A stretch of DNA of 64,000 nt from Paragonimus westermani (GCA_008508345.1 QNGE01000106.1:327079-391078), one strand, 5' to 3'. Shown: positions 11,325 through 22,928, counted from the first letter of the stretch. Translations and numbers: made by a program. The notes: generated from the sequence alone by a model not told the origin.

Positions 11325-13440
11325 TGTATTTCTCTTGTTTCTGAAGATGAAGATGAAGGTGTTGCATTGTGACCTGTTTTGAAAGCACAGGTTGGTGGTC
11401 GCGGCTATGATTGTTTGCTGGATTCCGGGTCCATATGTAGTTAGCTTGATAAAGAGACATACACCACCTGCCAGCTTGATGTCGTTGCGGAGTCTATCGG
11501 CCAGGTTGTAGCCGTTAACGGACAACCATTACACATCGTGCCTTGTGCTCGCGGAACTGTGCAGGTAGGAAAGTGAGCCTGTACGCTGAGATTTTCAGTT
11601 GTCCCGAAATGACCATTCAATTTCACATTAGGTGGTGACTATCTAGTTGCCACCGGATGTATCCTGGACCTCCCTAGCCGCGCAGTACGCATGTATGGCC
11701 AGCGGTTTCCCTTAGAACCTGTGTACGAAACATTGGCGGACCTAGTGGAGCCCCCCCCTACCGAAAACAAAATTAAGCCAACGGACAGATGCACGTCGTG
11801 TACGAGTGGCAAAATTTTTGTCAAGAGCATTGATTATCAACATCCAACCCACGTTGTGCACAAAGTGCGAGAGTTAATAGAGAAGCAACAGGTGACATTC
11901 TGGTGGAAAGAACAACCGTCTGGGCGCACTCATGTTGTTCAGCGCAGTACTGATACAGGTGAGACGTGACCGATTCTGCAAGCGGCTCGTGGCTTACCAA
12001 TCCATTTTCAAGAGCAGGTAGAAAAATTGTTGGCGAAAATGTTGGAGAGAGGGGTCATTCGGCCGGCAACATCCTCATGAGCATCTCCGGTATTGTTAGT
12101 CAGGAAAAAGGACGGTTCTTGAAGATTATGTGTTAACTACCGGCAGTTAAATGCGGTGACTTGAAAGGATTCGTTTCCATTACAACGGATCGATGAAACC
12201 ATTGATGCCGTTTCAGAGAACGAGTGGTTTAGTAACCTCGACTTAGCGTCCAGTTATTATTAGGTGGAGGTAGAGCCCTGTGATTGCGTGAAAACCGCAT
12301 CCGTGATACCATCCGGCCTGTATGAGTTTTAAACCATGCCGTTCGGAATGACGAATGCGCCGGCCGCCTTCCAAAGATTAATGCAACGTGTGCTGGGTGA
12401 GCTAATTTCTAAACAGTGCCACGTCTACTTGGATGACGGTATCGTACGCAGACGCGCCGTTGTCCAACTTAACGAACGTCCTTCCAAAATCAATGAGGCC
12501 GGTTTGAAGTTGAACCCAGTGAAATGTTCTTTCATGCAGACTGTATTGAAATACTTGGAACACGTGGTCTCCAGAGCTGGTGTGGGTTGTAATACCGAGA
12601 AAGTGCATGGAGTGAAAGAGTGGCCAACGCCTGTAAATGCTGACGAGGTACACAGCTGTCTTGGGTTAGCCTCTTGTTATCGCCGATTTGTTTGCGGTTT
12701 TTCTCACGTTGCGAAACCCCTAACAACGTTGACAGAAAAAGGACGTTTATTCGAGTGGTCTGGGGAGTGCCAACAGCCTTTCGACCGGCTGCAAAATGCA
12801 TTGTGCACCGCCCCCATTCTAGCGCTCCCGGATACCGAAGCGAATGCGAAACTGTTTATCTTGGATACCGACTCTAGTGTAACCGCCATAGGAGCTGTAT
12901 TGTCGCAGTTGGATATTAATGATGTGGAACGTGGCATTGCATACGAAAACAGAAGTGTCAACGAAAGTGAAAGGAATTATTGTACTACCAGGAAAGAGCT
13001 GCTTCCCCGGTACACTTTATGAAACGCTTCCACCATTATCTTCCGGGAAGGCGTTTCCTGGTTCGAACGGATCCTTCGTCTCTTCAGTGGTTGCGTAATT
13101 TCAAACATCTGGACGGACAAGTTGCCCGTTAGCAAGAATTTTCGCAAAAGCATGACTTTGAATGCAAAAATAGGCCTGGTCTACGCCACATAAACGTTAA
13201 TGCGTTATCTAGAAGACCGTATCAAGATCATGGAGACTGCCCGTCATGCTCGGGTGGTTACTCTATGACGATTACCGTTAGAACCGAGGAGAGTAATCGG
13301 TGGGCAGCTCTTCAATGCGGCGATGCAGATCTGCAGATCATGCACAAGCGAATAAAAAGAAGGTGATCCACGTCCGACCACAGGGGAGATCGCAGGCACT
13401 ACCTTGGGCATCAGGCGAGCGATTACCTTTTGGAGTCCAA
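11325..13440 (+). pseudogene. pol: Ty3/gypsy pol of element 3: protease, RT, RNase H, decayed
   Basis: Protease remnant near 11410-11450 with LLDSGSIC. Reverse transcriptase follows: KMLERGVIRPATSS near 12037, then NLDLASSYY, the VIPSGLYEF and TMPFGMTNAPAAFQRLMQ blocks, and YLDD at 12426-12437 followed by Gly-Ile. The longest open piece is 12336-13022. RNase H begins near 12868 with DTDSSVTAIGAVLSQ and continues to about 13140. In-frame stops occur at many points (for example after TGET near 11967, after RPATSS, and before TMPFG), with a frameshift near 13020. The gene is inactive but the order PR-RT-RH is plain. Confidence 0.8.
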
Positions 13441-13735
13441 ATTGATGTAAAAAATCATTTATTTTGTCGAATTATGCAGATCCCAAGTACTATTCTCTTA
13501 GAACTATGAAGCTCGAAGTTTCCTGCCCGAACTTGAATCTCCCCTTCCTATAATGTCTGTTTTTGTCTGCTTTGTTGCTCAACTCACATAGCTGACTCGT
13601 TGAACAATGTTCAAATTTGGTGTTCAAATATGCGCATGCTTAAAAATCATTACGTTGGTTACGCTCTCATGAGTGTGTTTCTCACAAACGCGTCGAAAAC
13701 TATACCATTATTATTATTGTTAAGATGTAGCTGGG
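13441..13735. other. Foreign segment interrupting the pol of element 3
   Basis: Between the RNase H remnant and the integrase N-terminus (which resumes about 13736) are some 300 bases with no similarity to pol in any frame. They hold an ATTATTATTATT run near 13710. They look like a small insertion, but I see no clear terminal repeat or target duplication, so a deletion-replacement is also possible. Confidence 0.4.
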
Positions 13736-14653
13736 AGGCGCGCTGTTTGTGGTCATTGTGGCGCCGTCTCTATATTGCTGATGACGTTATTAACTATCAG
13801 TTAGGCCCGGAATATGTTGCCCTGATCGTAGTCCCCGACTCGGCAGTTCGTATGGTTTTGGAGGAACTTCATGAAAATTTGGGACATGCGGGTCAGACCA
13901 AATTGAAAGTGGTTGCGTGGCAGCGTTTCTGGTGGCTTCATCAACGAACGCAATAATTGTAGCCTGTGTGCACAAGTTAAAAGCCCCGAGAAGCAGTGGT
14001 GTGCACCGTTACAGAGTATGACAGGGTACCTAAACGAGATAGCAGAAGTTGACATTGTTGGACCACTACCGGAGACTAACCGAGGAAATAGATACATTCT
14101 AGTTATGGTGGATCACTTCACTGAATGGTGCGAAGCTGTTCCAATGCCAAAATTAGACCGCGCAGCAACCGCCAAGTTCATCTTTGGTCATTGGATCTGG
14201 CGCAAGGGTACTCCGACCCAGCTGCATTCTGAGCGAGAATCAAATTTTGAGAGTTCGTTGGTGCATGAGCTGTGTAAAATATTGAGCATAAGGACAAGTG
14301 CTTATCACCCACAAGGCAATGGTGCCGTGGAACGCGTCAATCACACATTGAAATCCCCCCTGAAGACGTTCGTGAATCCAGAGAACACTAGGCCATGGGA
14401 CGAAGCCGTTTCTCAGTGCCTGCCTGCATACCGTGCTAGCGTCTATTCTTCTACAGCGCAGTCACCACATTATACGTTAACAGGAAGAGAGATGTGGCTG
14501 CCATCTGATTTGCTGGTCCTCCGATTGCCGCCAGACAATCTGCTGACATCGCATGACTGCATTCAGCTACGCGGAAAATTGTTAAATGCCAATACGCTAG
14601 CACGTGAACAACTGCGAACGGCCCAGCGAAGACAGAAGGATTGTTACGATTAA
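13736..14653 (+). pseudogene. pol: Ty3/gypsy integrase of element 3, decayed
   Basis: Integrase domain. Part of the zinc region reads ELHENLGHAGQTKLK then FWWLHQRTQ, interrupted by a stop near 13955. The catalytic core follows in 13913-14653: AEVDIVGPLPETNRGNRY, then LHSERESNFE, where the second catalytic Asp (expected as HSDxG) is Glu, then SAYHPQGNGAVERVN with the catalytic Glu. So one of the three acidic residues has changed. The downstream frame breaks at about 14654, but GDKAWL-like and VVHFNRLKP blocks are still legible to about 14870, as expected for the C-terminal end of gypsy pol. Confidence 0.8.
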
Positions 14654-14985
14654 AAGGTATATGGGAGCCCTGATCATACTGGTGATAAAGCCTGGCTAGG
14701 TGCGGAAGCGCCCGAAACTGGAATTCCCAAAAAATTGTTTCGCGAATGGGAGGAACCATATATTGTGTACGAGATCATTTCTGAATCCACCTGTGCCATA
14801 GGTGAAGCAAACGATAGCCGGTCTATTCTCAGAGTAGTACATTTCAATCGGTTGAAGCCGGATACCACAGGATGAGATGGACCGGTCACTGGGGATGATT
14901 GGGAAGCAGCTGAGGAGCGCACTGCACCGCCAGATTGCGGACAGGCAGAAGCACTGTGGTCAATGCTTTCGATGGAAGGGAGTAG

Positions 14986-15474
14986 TGTAAGAGCACGCAG
15001 TGCGCCACCATTTTGTTTTATCACATACATTCCCTTCCGCTTCCTCTCAGGTTCTTAAAAACGTGGACTTGCGGCGTCCGTAGACCGGGCTGGTAAAGTT
15101 TGACAACCGGAGGCTGAGGCAAGCGGTCAGTGAACGCGAGACCAGTCCTGATTGGTGTTTCATTCACGAACCGGGGAACCCTGATATATATGGACAAGAG
15201 ACGATGTCGGATTGACCTTCGGTATCTGAGTTGTGTTAATACAAGTTCATCCTTGATTCGTGGTTTGCCTATTTAGTGAAGTGTGCTTTATTGTGCTCGA
15301 TTGCGAACGTTAAACATTGTGAGTACTGTGACCTGCGATTCACCCAATTGGAACGATACACGATGGTAAGAGATGTGAGGGCATAAATGTGGTGTCGTGT
15401 GAAGAAACGTTTGCGTATGTGATTAATCGTCAAACGCGTTATCCTACATTCACTTTCAGGTGGAAAATTATACA
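14986..15474 (+). repeat. Possible 3' LTR of gypsy element 3
   Basis: A purine tract (GATGGAAGGGAGTAG, 14971-14985) is followed by TGTAAGAGCAC, and the segment ends ATTATACA just where the large inverted repeat begins at 15475. TG...CA ends and the purine tract fit an LTR. A TATATAT box-like run occurs near 15184. No second LTR copy is convincingly visible at the left end of this element, so the call is tentative. Confidence 0.4.
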
Positions 15475-18184
15475 CAGGGCTCTAGAGATATCTTTGAGAG
15501 TCACGAGTCTGTTAGCTCCAGCGAGTTCGGAAGCTGCTGAGATAGGTTCATGAAGGATTACTGTGTTCTGTACGTGCTTGGTTCAAGCAAGAAATCAGGC
15601 AGTGGACGCCTAGAATATGATCATGTGAGCGTGATTGCCGTTGAGTTCATGTGGTAGATGGCGTTCCGCTGTATACACTGCAAGCGATGTAAGAGCGAGA
15701 GCCGTGGATTTTGACTGGTTTGGTGGGTTGAGTTCAAATACTTCCCATTACACAGTTCCCTAGATAAATGCTGCCAATCACGCTTTAACGTGGTTGGGAG
15801 AAATACCGGGTTGGTTGTTAGCTCTTTCACGTTGGAGCACAACCACGACATAACTGCCTTCCTGTACGATGCGCATCCAAGGATTCGTCGGCTCACAGAC
15901 AGTGAAGTAAACGACTCGAGGCATCCTTTCGAGCACAACACACCAGCTGCTGAGTTGAGGCAGTCTGCTGCGGATGTTTATGGCAAGCATATAAGGACCA
16001 TGGATAGTTGCAACATCCGTCGTTGGGTGAAACCGCCAGCGTTAAGTAAGTGGGTTAGCGTGCACTGATGTAGCGGAAAATAGGCCATTGATCCTGCATC
16101 GTGTAGAGAAAAACGGTGTGCTGCGTGTCATCAGAGACGACAACAATATGTGCTCGCACATATATTTCGCACGCAGAGAGTAAGTGCGGTTATTCAGACA
16201 GTTTTCTGATGTGGTAAACGTCAACGCCACTCATGGGACCAACCGCCACAAGTAGGTCCTCTATCACTCCACATTCGGCGCTGTAGCCTGAAGCTGTATA
16301 TATTCGTATGCCGTCCGTATTCAAAAAGCACTTCTATCCACATAGCATGTTGTTGTAAACTATGACCGCATTCGCTCTAGGCTGCTTCCTAGTCAATCGA
16401 CGATGGCTTACTGAATACAACCTGCACAAGAGCAGTATTTTCCGCCGAGAGGTCACGGTCGGCGGTACGAGTGAATTTTAACCCGACTACAAAGTGCTGC
16501 ATCACGGGTTAGCCAAACTGCAAGATGTAAACCCCAGGACAGAAAGCCGCGTTTCCAAGGCCACCATAGCTTACACGCCCCAGTCCATTGAGACGGATGG
16601 GGCGGCTTTATCAAACACAGACTCACCCCTTCTTCCATCCTGGGAAGCAAAACAGCTAAGGTAGGGGATTGAATGTTCACATGGGGGCACCCTGTGGATA
16701 TTGTGGTAACCTTGTTGATACGAACGGTTATCGGTGCTATGGGGACCGGCTATTTTTCTATGTGGAGTGCATGAATAATGCCGGTATACCGCAGCAGCTA
16801 CTTTTGCACAGGGCAGTTACAAACCCCCTCGCCAGGTACGTTATGATTTCATTAACTATGCCTGTTCAGTTGCATTGATCCAGACACTGCACAACCTCTG
16901 ACGTTGAAATGCAAACAGAGACCGTGTGCAGCACCACTAATTACTGATGATACCTCTGAAGATGAGTTTCGCGTTGTCCCCTCACGCAAGTGGGTCCGAG
17001 TAAAAGTGTTGGCAAATGACTACACAGACGTCACTGGCAACGGTAAGTGATACCCCACCTACAATACCACAAACGGCTTAACTGAAGACCAGCATACACA
17101 GCAAGAGAAGGACTTCTACTGAAGGGAAATCGAAAGCAAAGAGGCTTCGGGGATATCATAGATAATGATAACATGTACATACAATCAATGTATGCATTTC
17201 ACCACCATTTTCACGTCGTTTTATTGAGACTATGGGGTGCGCGTAGGCTGACCGTCGAGCGCAGACGTCAGTGTGTCCAACCATATGTCGTGACGTTGTG
17301 GCTGTAGAGTGCACGTAGGCCGACCGTCGAACGGGTCACCCCGGATGGCTTCTTGCGATACAATGGTTCACTTCTCGTTAAACCTCTTAGTTTTTCTGAA
17401 AACATGAAATTCTATTCCCTCGTTGGTCATGCAACTGCAAAATCCTGCTGATTTCTTTGCTACCATAATGCCAAAGCAGCTTACGCCGGATTACGGTAAG
17501 CAGTATATACGGCAAACAGATCACGCCGACTTTCGCCCGCATTATGTTTGGAGGTCATCAGCTGCAGCCTTATTGACTTACCCACAGCGCCTCCAAATTT
17601 AAGTGGTTTCCAGTTACACGTGGGGGTGATCATAAACACTCAACCTTATCAACTATCGGCACCTGTTTCAGAGAATAAGGAACGCAAAATTTCAAAAAGA
17701 TGACATGCAACTCACACGGTGTATGTTTCTGAATCATTTGTTGCTAATTTCTTCTATCTACCAGTTCACAAAACTTCAGCTCTCTCGTCAACGTATTTCG
17801 CTATCAAATTGGCGCAAATGCTTGGCGCCCACGATATAAGTTTTTCATGCATTGAAACAAAAATATTCCCATAGCACAATAGACATATTTCACACTTTCC
17901 TAAGTATTCGGTCCACAGTCACTCACATGATATTCCAAACCCACACATTAACGGTATACCAACATCAGCATTCACCTTCTGCGGACAGATTTCAGCTATA
18001 AAAACGGTTGCGCATGCAATTTAAACTTTTCGCTTATGTTCTCCCCCCTGTTATCTATTTTAAGTCGTCCACCTACGTACTACCCTGCGTGTTCTACACG
18101 ACATGAACGTCTCTAGAACTGCAACAATTGATCCCCCTGGACTTACTTGTTTGCAACGATTAAAAACCGTCGTTATTGGAACTT
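15475..18184 (+). repeat. Left arm of giant inverted repeat (MULE-derived)
   Basis: Pairs with 22929-25638 in inverse orientation. For every open frame I compared, left and right coordinates sum to exactly 41113 and the translations are the same, so no indel separates the arms. Spot checks at 17161-17220 and 17941-18150 also match base for base. The identical tract is about 15481-18159. Beyond it, homology continues briefly with substitutions (18160-18184; also a C/T difference at 15480). The arm holds a decayed MULE transposase (15490-17050) and about 1.1 kb of non-coding DNA. The latter includes two imperfect copies of a CGTAGGC(T/C)GACCGTCGA(G/A)CG word about 75 bases apart near 17240 and 17315. 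Confidence 0.92.
15490..17050 (+). pseudogene. Mutator-like (MULE) transposase, decayed, left arm copy
   Basis: Transposase of a cut-and-paste DNA transposon. N-terminal FAR1/WRKY-GCM1-like zinc domain: SSEFGSC near 15520, FRCIHCKRCKS near 15662, CCQSRFNVVGRN near 15770, and SFTLEHNHD in the open piece 15790-16068. The core reads VNATHGTNRHK near 16219; the family normally has Asp at the first residue of this block (DATHGTN), so a catalytic Asp appears replaced by Asn. C-terminal pieces include a Cys-rich stretch at 16669-16878 and, at 16873-17050, DPDTAQPLTLKCKQRPCA then RKWVRVKVLANDYTD. GGTAAGTGA at the end resembles a splice donor, and TTCACTTTCAG just upstream of 15454 resembles an acceptor, so the ancestor may have had introns. 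At least six stops or frameshifts are present. Confidence 0.72.
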
Positions 18185-18353
18185 TGATTTTTGTCTGCCA
18201 TTGGCGTTGTTCCGATCGCCGCCTGGTCTCCGTATCGCCAATAGACTGGTTGTGATTGTTCGTTACGTCTTTTCTCTGGTTTTGGATTGTTTCAGGACTG
18301 TCTGTGATTGCTCTCCTGTGTATACATTTGTCGTTCTCTTAAATTGGTAGCAG
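17051..18353. other. Non-coding inner part of the left arm and boundary
   Basis: No open frame of note. It is the mirror of 22760-24062 as far as about 18184. A diverged version of bases about 17670-17960 also occurs (inverted) at 21730-22010 in the core. Confidence 0.6.
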
Positions 18354-19010
18354 ATGTGGGTGAATGAGAAACCGGTGGTCATTTCACCTTCGTTATCGAA
18401 GGATTCTACCATCGAACTGAACGAGTTATGCTGCGAGGATGAACCATCACCACTCTTTTACAATCCCGATGATGATTTCGATGATCGGGCATCCAGAGTC
18501 AACAGTTACTTATCAGCAGTGATCTGCAAGCTTCACAGCTTTTATACACTTAGTTTTTGGGTGATGCAGCTGTGAATCAATTTCGTGCTTTCGGTGTGGC
18601 CACAGATTCCCCACCTGGAATTATATGAGAAACCCCACAAGCACTCTTGAAGAGCACGGAATTTGCGCCTGTTTACCGCGAAAGGTTCCACGCCAGGCGC
18701 CAGCAACCGTCGAAATCGGTGGATTTGTTCCTTCTTGACCTGTGACAACTAGCTCTGGAAGCGTTCTCACAATCATTCCAGGGGAAAGAGATTGCCAGAT
18801 ATGTGACCGTCTCTCTCTGGAGTCATCTTATCAAGAATTACGTGGAAAATTCCTGTGCAAGCCCGCGTCGTCGCTGATACAAGCAGTTGGAAAAGCCCGG
18901 GCATTTGGGTGGTGCAGTATTCGATACGCGACACCTCTTTAGTAACTGAACCCATGTGTTTTGCTGCCCGAAACTTCCCCCAACCAAGTACCTCAGCGAC
19001 TAATTGCGTC
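18354..19010 (+). pseudogene. gag: Ty3/gypsy gag of the core element, decayed
   Basis: A 73-codon open piece (18354-18575) with an acidic stretch NPDDDFDDRASRVN is followed by a frameshifted stretch reading NQFRAFGVATDSPPG, then VYRERFHARRQQPSKSVDLF near 18670, which is capsid-like. LALEAFSQSFQG near 18750 also fits a gag. A zinc knuckle is not legible. It precedes an aspartic protease at 19180, so the position is right for gag. Assignment rests mainly on position and is moderate. Confidence 0.5.
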
Positions 19011-19019
19011 TAATGGAAG

Positions 19020-21740
19020 ATGTTTGGTTCCAGCGCGCAGAAGTGTGAACATAACCTGCCTCTGGTAGCCAGCCGATTAGCACGAGGTAGGTTACTTTTG
19101 TCCTATGCATATATACCTTCTGTTATCTGTCTCGTCAATGCTGACGTATATAAGCCACTAACTGTGAACGGTAGACTGGACGACGAGGCTATCTCCTTTT
19201 TGATTGATACTGGTGCCTCGTGTTTCATTTCATATTTGGCCGTGGTAGCCCAATTAAATTGCAAATTAGTCCAACCTGAGTACCGCCATCAAATAATAGT
19301 GGCAAACAGCAGCACCTTGCAGACGGGCTCGCAAGTAGTGACCACAATACAGCTGGCTAATTTAACCACTCGACATCAGTCTGCAGTAAGCAGCCACCTG
19401 CCATGGAGCGCGGTTTTAGGAATAGATTTTCCACGACGGTACTGCTGTGAGATCGACCCACCCTCACAGACTGTCTGTTTTGTTATAATGCTAAGAATAT
19501 TCGGGTGGAAGGCAAGCCTCAAACAGTAAACGTACTAGAAGCCTCTGACAACTTAAACGAACTGGAATCGATTTTGATATCACCACTACTAACTATGATG
19601 GCTTCGTCGTATACTAAAATACTCATGCTGACAAGCTTTTTACGCGGCTTTCCCGACGTGTTCCAGTAAGGTAGTGAGAACCTGGGTGGACCGGACTTGT
19701 ACAACACGAAATTGATATAACTGACCACCAACCTCTCTGACAACCCGCCGGAAGAATTCACGGTAGCTAACAGTCACAGCTGAATACCGTGATTTGAGAC
19801 ATGCATCGACTTCCATTCATCGACTTCCCTCTGGGCATCTCCATCGTTTTGGTTAAAACAGGACGGGAGCTTACGATTATGCGTTGATTACAGACGTCTG
19901 AATGCTATAACAAAAAGAGATTCATTTCCTTTGCCACGCATAGATACCACACTCGATGCTTTGCACGGCGCAAAGTGGTCCTCCACGCTTGATCTAGCTT
20001 CGGGGCACTGGCAGATTGAAGTCAGTTCCGCAGATAGTCAAAAGACGGCATTTATCATTCCATCCGGGTTGTATGAATTTGAAACAATGCCGTTCGGTCC
20101 AGCTAACGCGTCTGCTACTTTTCAGCTATTAATGAAGACAGTGTTGCAAGATTCAGTACCGGGCCAATGTTTAATCTACCTGGACGGCTTTATTGTTCAC
20201 GCCCCCACAATAGACGAGCACAATTCCAGACTGAAGAATTTATTCGAACGTCTCTGAATGGCGAGCTTGAAACTGAGGCCCACAAAATTCGTGCTCTTAA
20301 GGCAAGAGGTATCACTCTTAGGCCATCTAATCACACCCGCAAGAGTAAACACCGATGGCACAAAAGTCAAACACTAGACACTGACGCCAGTTGACTTAGT
20401 TATCGATGCTTTACTGTCCCAGAAGTTGGCCAATGGGGGAGTCGTGATTGCTTATGCAAGTCGTCGGCTCCACAAGCGAGAAAGGCTTTGTTGCACTACG
20501 CGCTGTGAAATGTTAGCTCTGGTGTATTTCCTTATACACACCCGTCCCTACTTACTCGGGAAACCCTTCAAAGGTCGAGCGGACCATCGAGCACTACAGT
20601 GGCTTCACAACTTTTCAGGGCCGGGGGTCAGGCAGCACGATGATGGGAATATTTGCAGGATAGCGACTTTGGCTGTATTTATCGCCCGCGAAGCCGTCAC
20701 GCGACTGCGGATGTTCTGCCTCACTTCCCCGCGGAAACTGTCAATGCTATGTTATTTGCACCCTAAGTTGGAGCTACGTGGGCACACTATCTACTGAATG
20801 ATCCGTATATCACTAACAAATACTGTCAACAACAGGATGGAAACCCGAAACAGACTGTTCGCAAAATGTAGGACAGATCCCCGGAAGAGCGCTGCTTATG
20901 GTCACAATGGGCGAATTTGCGAGTTATCGATGGCGTATTGCATTTATTTGATGGCGCCAAACAAACGTACAGACTAATAGTCCCATCTAGCAAGGTTTCG
21001 AAGGTTGTCCGAGAGATGAATGTAGAACTTGGACGTGCGGATCAGCTAAGGACTGAAGCAGCTGTACGACAGCGCTTTTGGTGGCCAAAGCTACGTGGCA
21101 ATGCTGCTCCCAATTGTGCCAACTCAAACGTCTGTGCGCAAACCAAATTCCCCATTGTAGCTCTTAGGGCCTCGCTTCAAACGTTTGCAACAGTTGGCCC
21201 CAACCGCCGTGTGGGGGTTGATGTGATGGGACCACTACCGACGTCTAGGAGGGGAAACGAATATATTATTGTGATTGTCGACTATTTTACCAAATGACGT
21301 GAAGCTTTTCTGATGCCTAACCAAGAAGCTTCCAAAATACTATCGTTGATCTTAGAGGAATGGGTCGCTCGTTTCGGTACACGCATTGAGCTGCACTCCG
21401 ACCAAGGCGCTGCGTTTAAAAGTCGCCTCCTAGAAGAAGTATGTCGTATGTTACGCATACACAAAACCCTCAAAGTAACGGCTTGGTCAAACAAGCCAAT
21501 CGTGATGTATTGACAATTCTACGTACCTTTAATGAACGACACCAGCCAGACCGTTGGGACAAAGTCCTGAAGCATTGTCTCCAAGCCTATAAGGCTGTCT
21601 TCCATTGGACTACAGGGTACGCGCCCTAACTTATAACCCTAGGGCATGAGCTACGCCTGCTGATTGGAGTAATAACACCGCTGACGTTAGCCGAATGCAT
21701 CGGTTTACCACAAATTATCCGCGGGAGCTGAATGTTGTGG
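19020..21740 (+). pseudogene. pol: Ty3/gypsy pol of the core element, dead
   Basis: Protease: FLIDTGASCFISY in the open piece 19020-19529. Reverse transcriptase: DLASGHWQIEV, PSGLYEFETMPFG in 19931-20257, with the active-site box reading YLDG (20177-20188) instead of YLDD, so a catalytic Asp is lost. RNase H: VVIAYASRRLHKRE and LKGRADHRALQWLH-like text in 20426-20630. Integrase: RFWWPKLRGNA, GVDVMGPLPTSRRGN, then a stop after YFTK (21295), ELHSDQGAAFKSR, and NGLVKQANRD, where the catalytic Glu of the DDE triad is Lys. Many stops and frameshifts. It resembles element 3 (10.7-15 kb) more than the CsRn1-like elements. Its whole length lies between the arms of the giant inverted repeat. Confidence 0.82.
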
Positions 21741-22010
21741 TAGGCACGTTGTAAGTATAGAATATCTTGTGAATTGTGGTGCACGGAATATTTTGAAAAG
21801 TGTAAAATGTGCCTATTACGTTGTGGGAAACTCTTCTGTTTTAATGCGTAAACGGTTTTTATCAAGGACGCCGAGGAATGGCGGTAATTGAACATCGAAA
21901 TAAATTGACGAAATGGCTGAAGTTTTGTGATGTGGTAGATGAAAGGAGTTAGCAGCGAATGATTAATAAACGTGAGCCGTGTAAGTTTTGGATCATTTTT
22001 CGTGAACCTG
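21730..22010 (+). repeat. Third, diverged copy of arm DNA inside the core
   Basis: Reads colinearly with right-arm bases about 23150-23440 and inversely with left-arm 17670-17960. Shared words include GAAAGTGTGAAAT versus GAAAAGTGTAAAAT, GCTGAAGTTTTGTGA in both, and GGTAGAT(A/G)GAA. I judge it roughly 70% identical by eye. It shows that the core contains an older relative of the same MULE end region, next to the 3' end of the dead gypsy. Confidence 0.65.
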
Positions 22011-22928
22011 TGGGTTCGATATTCCGTGTAATAGATGATGACAGTGGATAATTTCGAATGTTTACCCTGGTAGCACACTGGAACACTAAGCCGTTCCTTA
22101 AGTGATCTTTGAGTGTTCCTTTTGGAACAATCATCGAACTTTGCTGAGTATAATTTCGATTATCAGTTCGCAGGCATAAAGGCTAATGGAAATAATACAC
22201 ATCTTTTTGCTACTCAAAAACGCGTCTGAAGACCTACACCACCCGCGTGAATTTTGTTCCGTCGAACCACTTCGGAATAATGGTGACGGCTCTAACAGAC
22301 TAACTTCAGCCATGTTGCTTATCTCGTTTAGTGGAAAATAAGCACTAAGGAGTCGAAAAGGCAGTGGGGTTGTTCGCGTGATAACGTGTACCGTTTGGCT
22401 AAACTAGCGCGTCAGAAGCGTTCTAGAGGCAACTTTACGACACCCACGACTATTGTTGCATGGGAAGAGCAAATGATTCCCCCAGTTCTGCAACACTATC
22501 AGAGTAAGCGATGGTTGTGATTTGAACTTGAAAATCTAGCCGAACGTCCACTTTCAAACACTTCTTCGGTCGTGGAACGTGTCAAGTAAGATACCTTAAC
22601 GGAAGCAAGATTCACTGGTTACGTTATTCAGCCTCCCACCTCGGTGATTACTCAAGTAGTGATGACGAGAAATGTCTCTGTGGCGCTCGATAAAGGTACG
22701 TAACAATGTCATTCAACACTATTGCCATCACCGTTTTGAACGACGGCGTCGGTGCGAAAGAGAGGAAGAGGACACCCACAGAAGTTATCCGCTGGATTGC
22801 TTCGGAGTTCCGCTGCCTTAAAAAGCCGTCGGCTTTATGCTCAGTCACCTGAGGGGAGTGTTGCCTCAGTTCCGTTGAATGCAAGTACTCTATTAGGGAC
22901 AACACGGGAATATGTATGTACATTCGTC
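22011..22928. other. Core segment without a recognised gene
   Basis: Only short frames. A basic stretch RKRGRGHPQKL is encoded near 22755 on the plus strand and resembles an AT-hook, but the frame is only 62 codons and the homology is not enough for a call. It may be the tail of the gypsy pol or more MULE-derived DNA. Confidence 0.35.

Noticed and set aside
15621..15941. 106-codon minus-strand frame present identically in both arms (also 25172-25492)
   Set aside because: It is the antisense of the MULE zinc-domain region; identity between arms reflects the palindrome, not selection.
22750..22790. AT-hook-like RKRGRGHP
   Set aside because: A single short basic motif in a 62-codon frame inside decayed DNA; not enough for a call.
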